Shown here: positions 63,403 through 64,000 of the stretch, piece by piece
Layout: each line of letters opens with the position of its first letter
Position numbering within the stretch: position 1 is the stretch's first letter
Assembly: GCF_902459745.1 (NCBI RefSeq)
Contig: NZ_CABPSJ010000002.1
Span: forward strand, 310,001-374,000
DNA: 64,000 nt
Direction of reading: 5' to 3'
DNA from: Pandoraea communis
GTDB taxonomy: Bacteria; Pseudomonadota; Gammaproteobacteria; Burkholderiales; Burkholderiaceae
Made by a program: the position numbers and the translations under genes
Notes under the pieces: model-generated
Told to the model about the DNA's origin: nothing
What the model saw: the letters and a program-made list of their open reading frames with translations, nothing else
Databases searched by the model: none

Positions 63403-64000
63403 TTAGCTATGCGCCATAGAAGCGCGGGCTGCGGCCATAGCCGCGTCAGGGTTGATTTTCAATCCAGTACGGCCTCGGATGAACCCATCCATGCTGTAAC
63501 GGATACCATCGATGTGGTGATTCCACTTGTCCACGATCACCGGCAGGATCTCACCAGTAATTTTGTCGACCTTGTATGAGTAGTTCTCAAATTCCTTGAT
63601 GGTGTTCACGCAACGGGTATGGATAACGATCTCATCAAAGCCACGCAAAAACGTTATGCCGTCCTCGACCGACCCTCCCCACTTCTCAGCCGCCGAGATG
63701 TTGAACCCCTGCTTCTTGACTAGGCTGATCGTCTCTGGACGAGCGCAGTCAGCCTTTATGGGCCACACGCGAGCGCCTGGGATGCCTGGAAACTTCAAGT
63801 CGTCAGACGGTTTCCACTGCAAGGATTGCGTTCCTCTCATCCGATCCTTACCGGCAAACAGTTTCCAAATCTCATCTAGGTCAACGCCGGCGCCCTTGTT
63901 CTGAGCATGGCTGTTAGCTTCGTAGTCGATATACAGAGTGTTGCCCTGCACGAAGGCACGATTAAGCGTCGTCGGGTCCTGTGCAAAGCCCCAGTCGGCG
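63403..64000 (-). CDS. Terminase large subunit (C-terminal nuclease part, runs off right edge)
   Basis: About 199 residues of a terminase large subunit; the frame is open to the window edge. [20 protein letters not shown] at the start is the first acidic motif of the RNase H-like nuclease, and [12 protein letters not shown]-like residues ([20 protein letters not shown]) near the end carry the last Asp/His region. It cuts concatemeric DNA during packaging. The ATPase domain lies beyond the window. Confidence 0.9.
   Translation of the reverse strand, partial: ADWGFAQDPTTLNRAFVQGNTLYIDYEANSHAQNKGAGVDLDEIWKLFAGKDRMRGTQSLQWKPSDDLKFPGIPGARVWPIKADCARPETISLVKKQGFNISAAEKWGGSVEDGITFLRGFDEIVIHTRCVNTIKEFENYSYKVDKITGEILPVIVDKWNHHIDGIRYSMDGFIRGRTGLKINPDAAMAAARASMAHS

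Larger units (their letters stand above)
40327..64000. mobile_element. Prophage of a contractile-tailed phage (left part; right end outside the window)
   Basis: From just after tRNA-Pro to the window edge almost every gene is a phage gene, in order and minus-strand orientation from terminase to lysis. The sheath (DUF3383), tube (DUF3277), baseplate J and gp25-like proteins define a myovirus-type tail; DUF2213, DUF2184, DUF4054 and DUF2612 homologues place it in a non-P2, non-Mu group. G+C is visibly lower than in the host DNA. No integrase, repressor or replication gene is present, so these and attR must lie beyond 64 kb. All late genes seen look intact, so the element may be functional. Confidence 0.93.

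Overview
The window looks like a chromosome segment of a Burkholderiaceae beta-proteobacterium. The high G+C, the odhA-odhB-lpdA-zapE order and the Tad/Flp pilus locus all fit. Pandoraea or a close relative is my best guess, but genus is an inference. From about 40.3 kb to the right edge the DNA is a prophage with visibly lower G+C. All functions are assigned by reading motifs and family resemblance; no database search was run.

Layout. (1) 1-7421, minus strand: a Tad/Flp pilus operon (two Flp prepilins, prepilin peptidase, TadE-like pseudopilin, RcpC/CpaB, secretin RcpA/CpaC, TadZ/CpaE, ATPase TadA/CpaF, start of TadB) that runs off the left edge. (2) 7422-8271: an 850-base regulatory region with a textbook sigma-54 promoter firing right. 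(3) 8272-13723, plus strand: a small hypothetical protein, three paralogous Gly-rich repeat lipoproteins and a MarR-type regulator placed between the second and third. (4) 13985-17503: two tandem DUF2147 proteins, a DUF2939 protein, a small secreted Pro-rich protein and ZapE. (5) 17598-23345, minus: the 2-oxoglutarate dehydrogenase complex (E1, E2, E3). (6) 23887-27530: sulfite reductase cysJ-cysI. (7) 27649-40017: a lipoprotein, a chemoreceptor, a TPR protein, a LysE exporter, a class A penicillin-binding protein, AzlC-AzlD, GshA, a TauE/SafE permease and an AMP-forming acyl-CoA synthetase. (8) 40250-40326: tRNA-Pro(GGG), the probable attachment site of the prophage.

The prophage (about 40.33 kb to beyond 64 kb) encodes a contractile-tailed phage. 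Read on the minus strand from the right edge it runs terminase, portal, Mu F-like minor head protein, DUF2213 protease/scaffold, decoration protein, major capsid, connectors, DUF3383 sheath, DUF3277 tube, tail chaperones, tape measure with a lysozyme domain, hub, HxH spike, gp25-like wedge, baseplate J, DUF2612, fibre, beta-propeller protein, then holins, endolysin and nested Rz/Rz1 spanins. One plus-strand gene, an acyltransferase, sits between the fibre module and the lysis cassette and looks like a surface-modifying moron. Integrase, repressor and replication genes must lie beyond 64 kb.

Most worth a second look: the sigma-54-driven repeat-lipoprotein cluster beside the Tad locus, with three 12-bp-phased upstream repeats; a candidate programmed -1 frameshift (T TTT TTT) joining the two tail chaperone genes; a possible nested scaffold start inside the DUF2213 gene; and the fibre, propeller and acyltransferase module.
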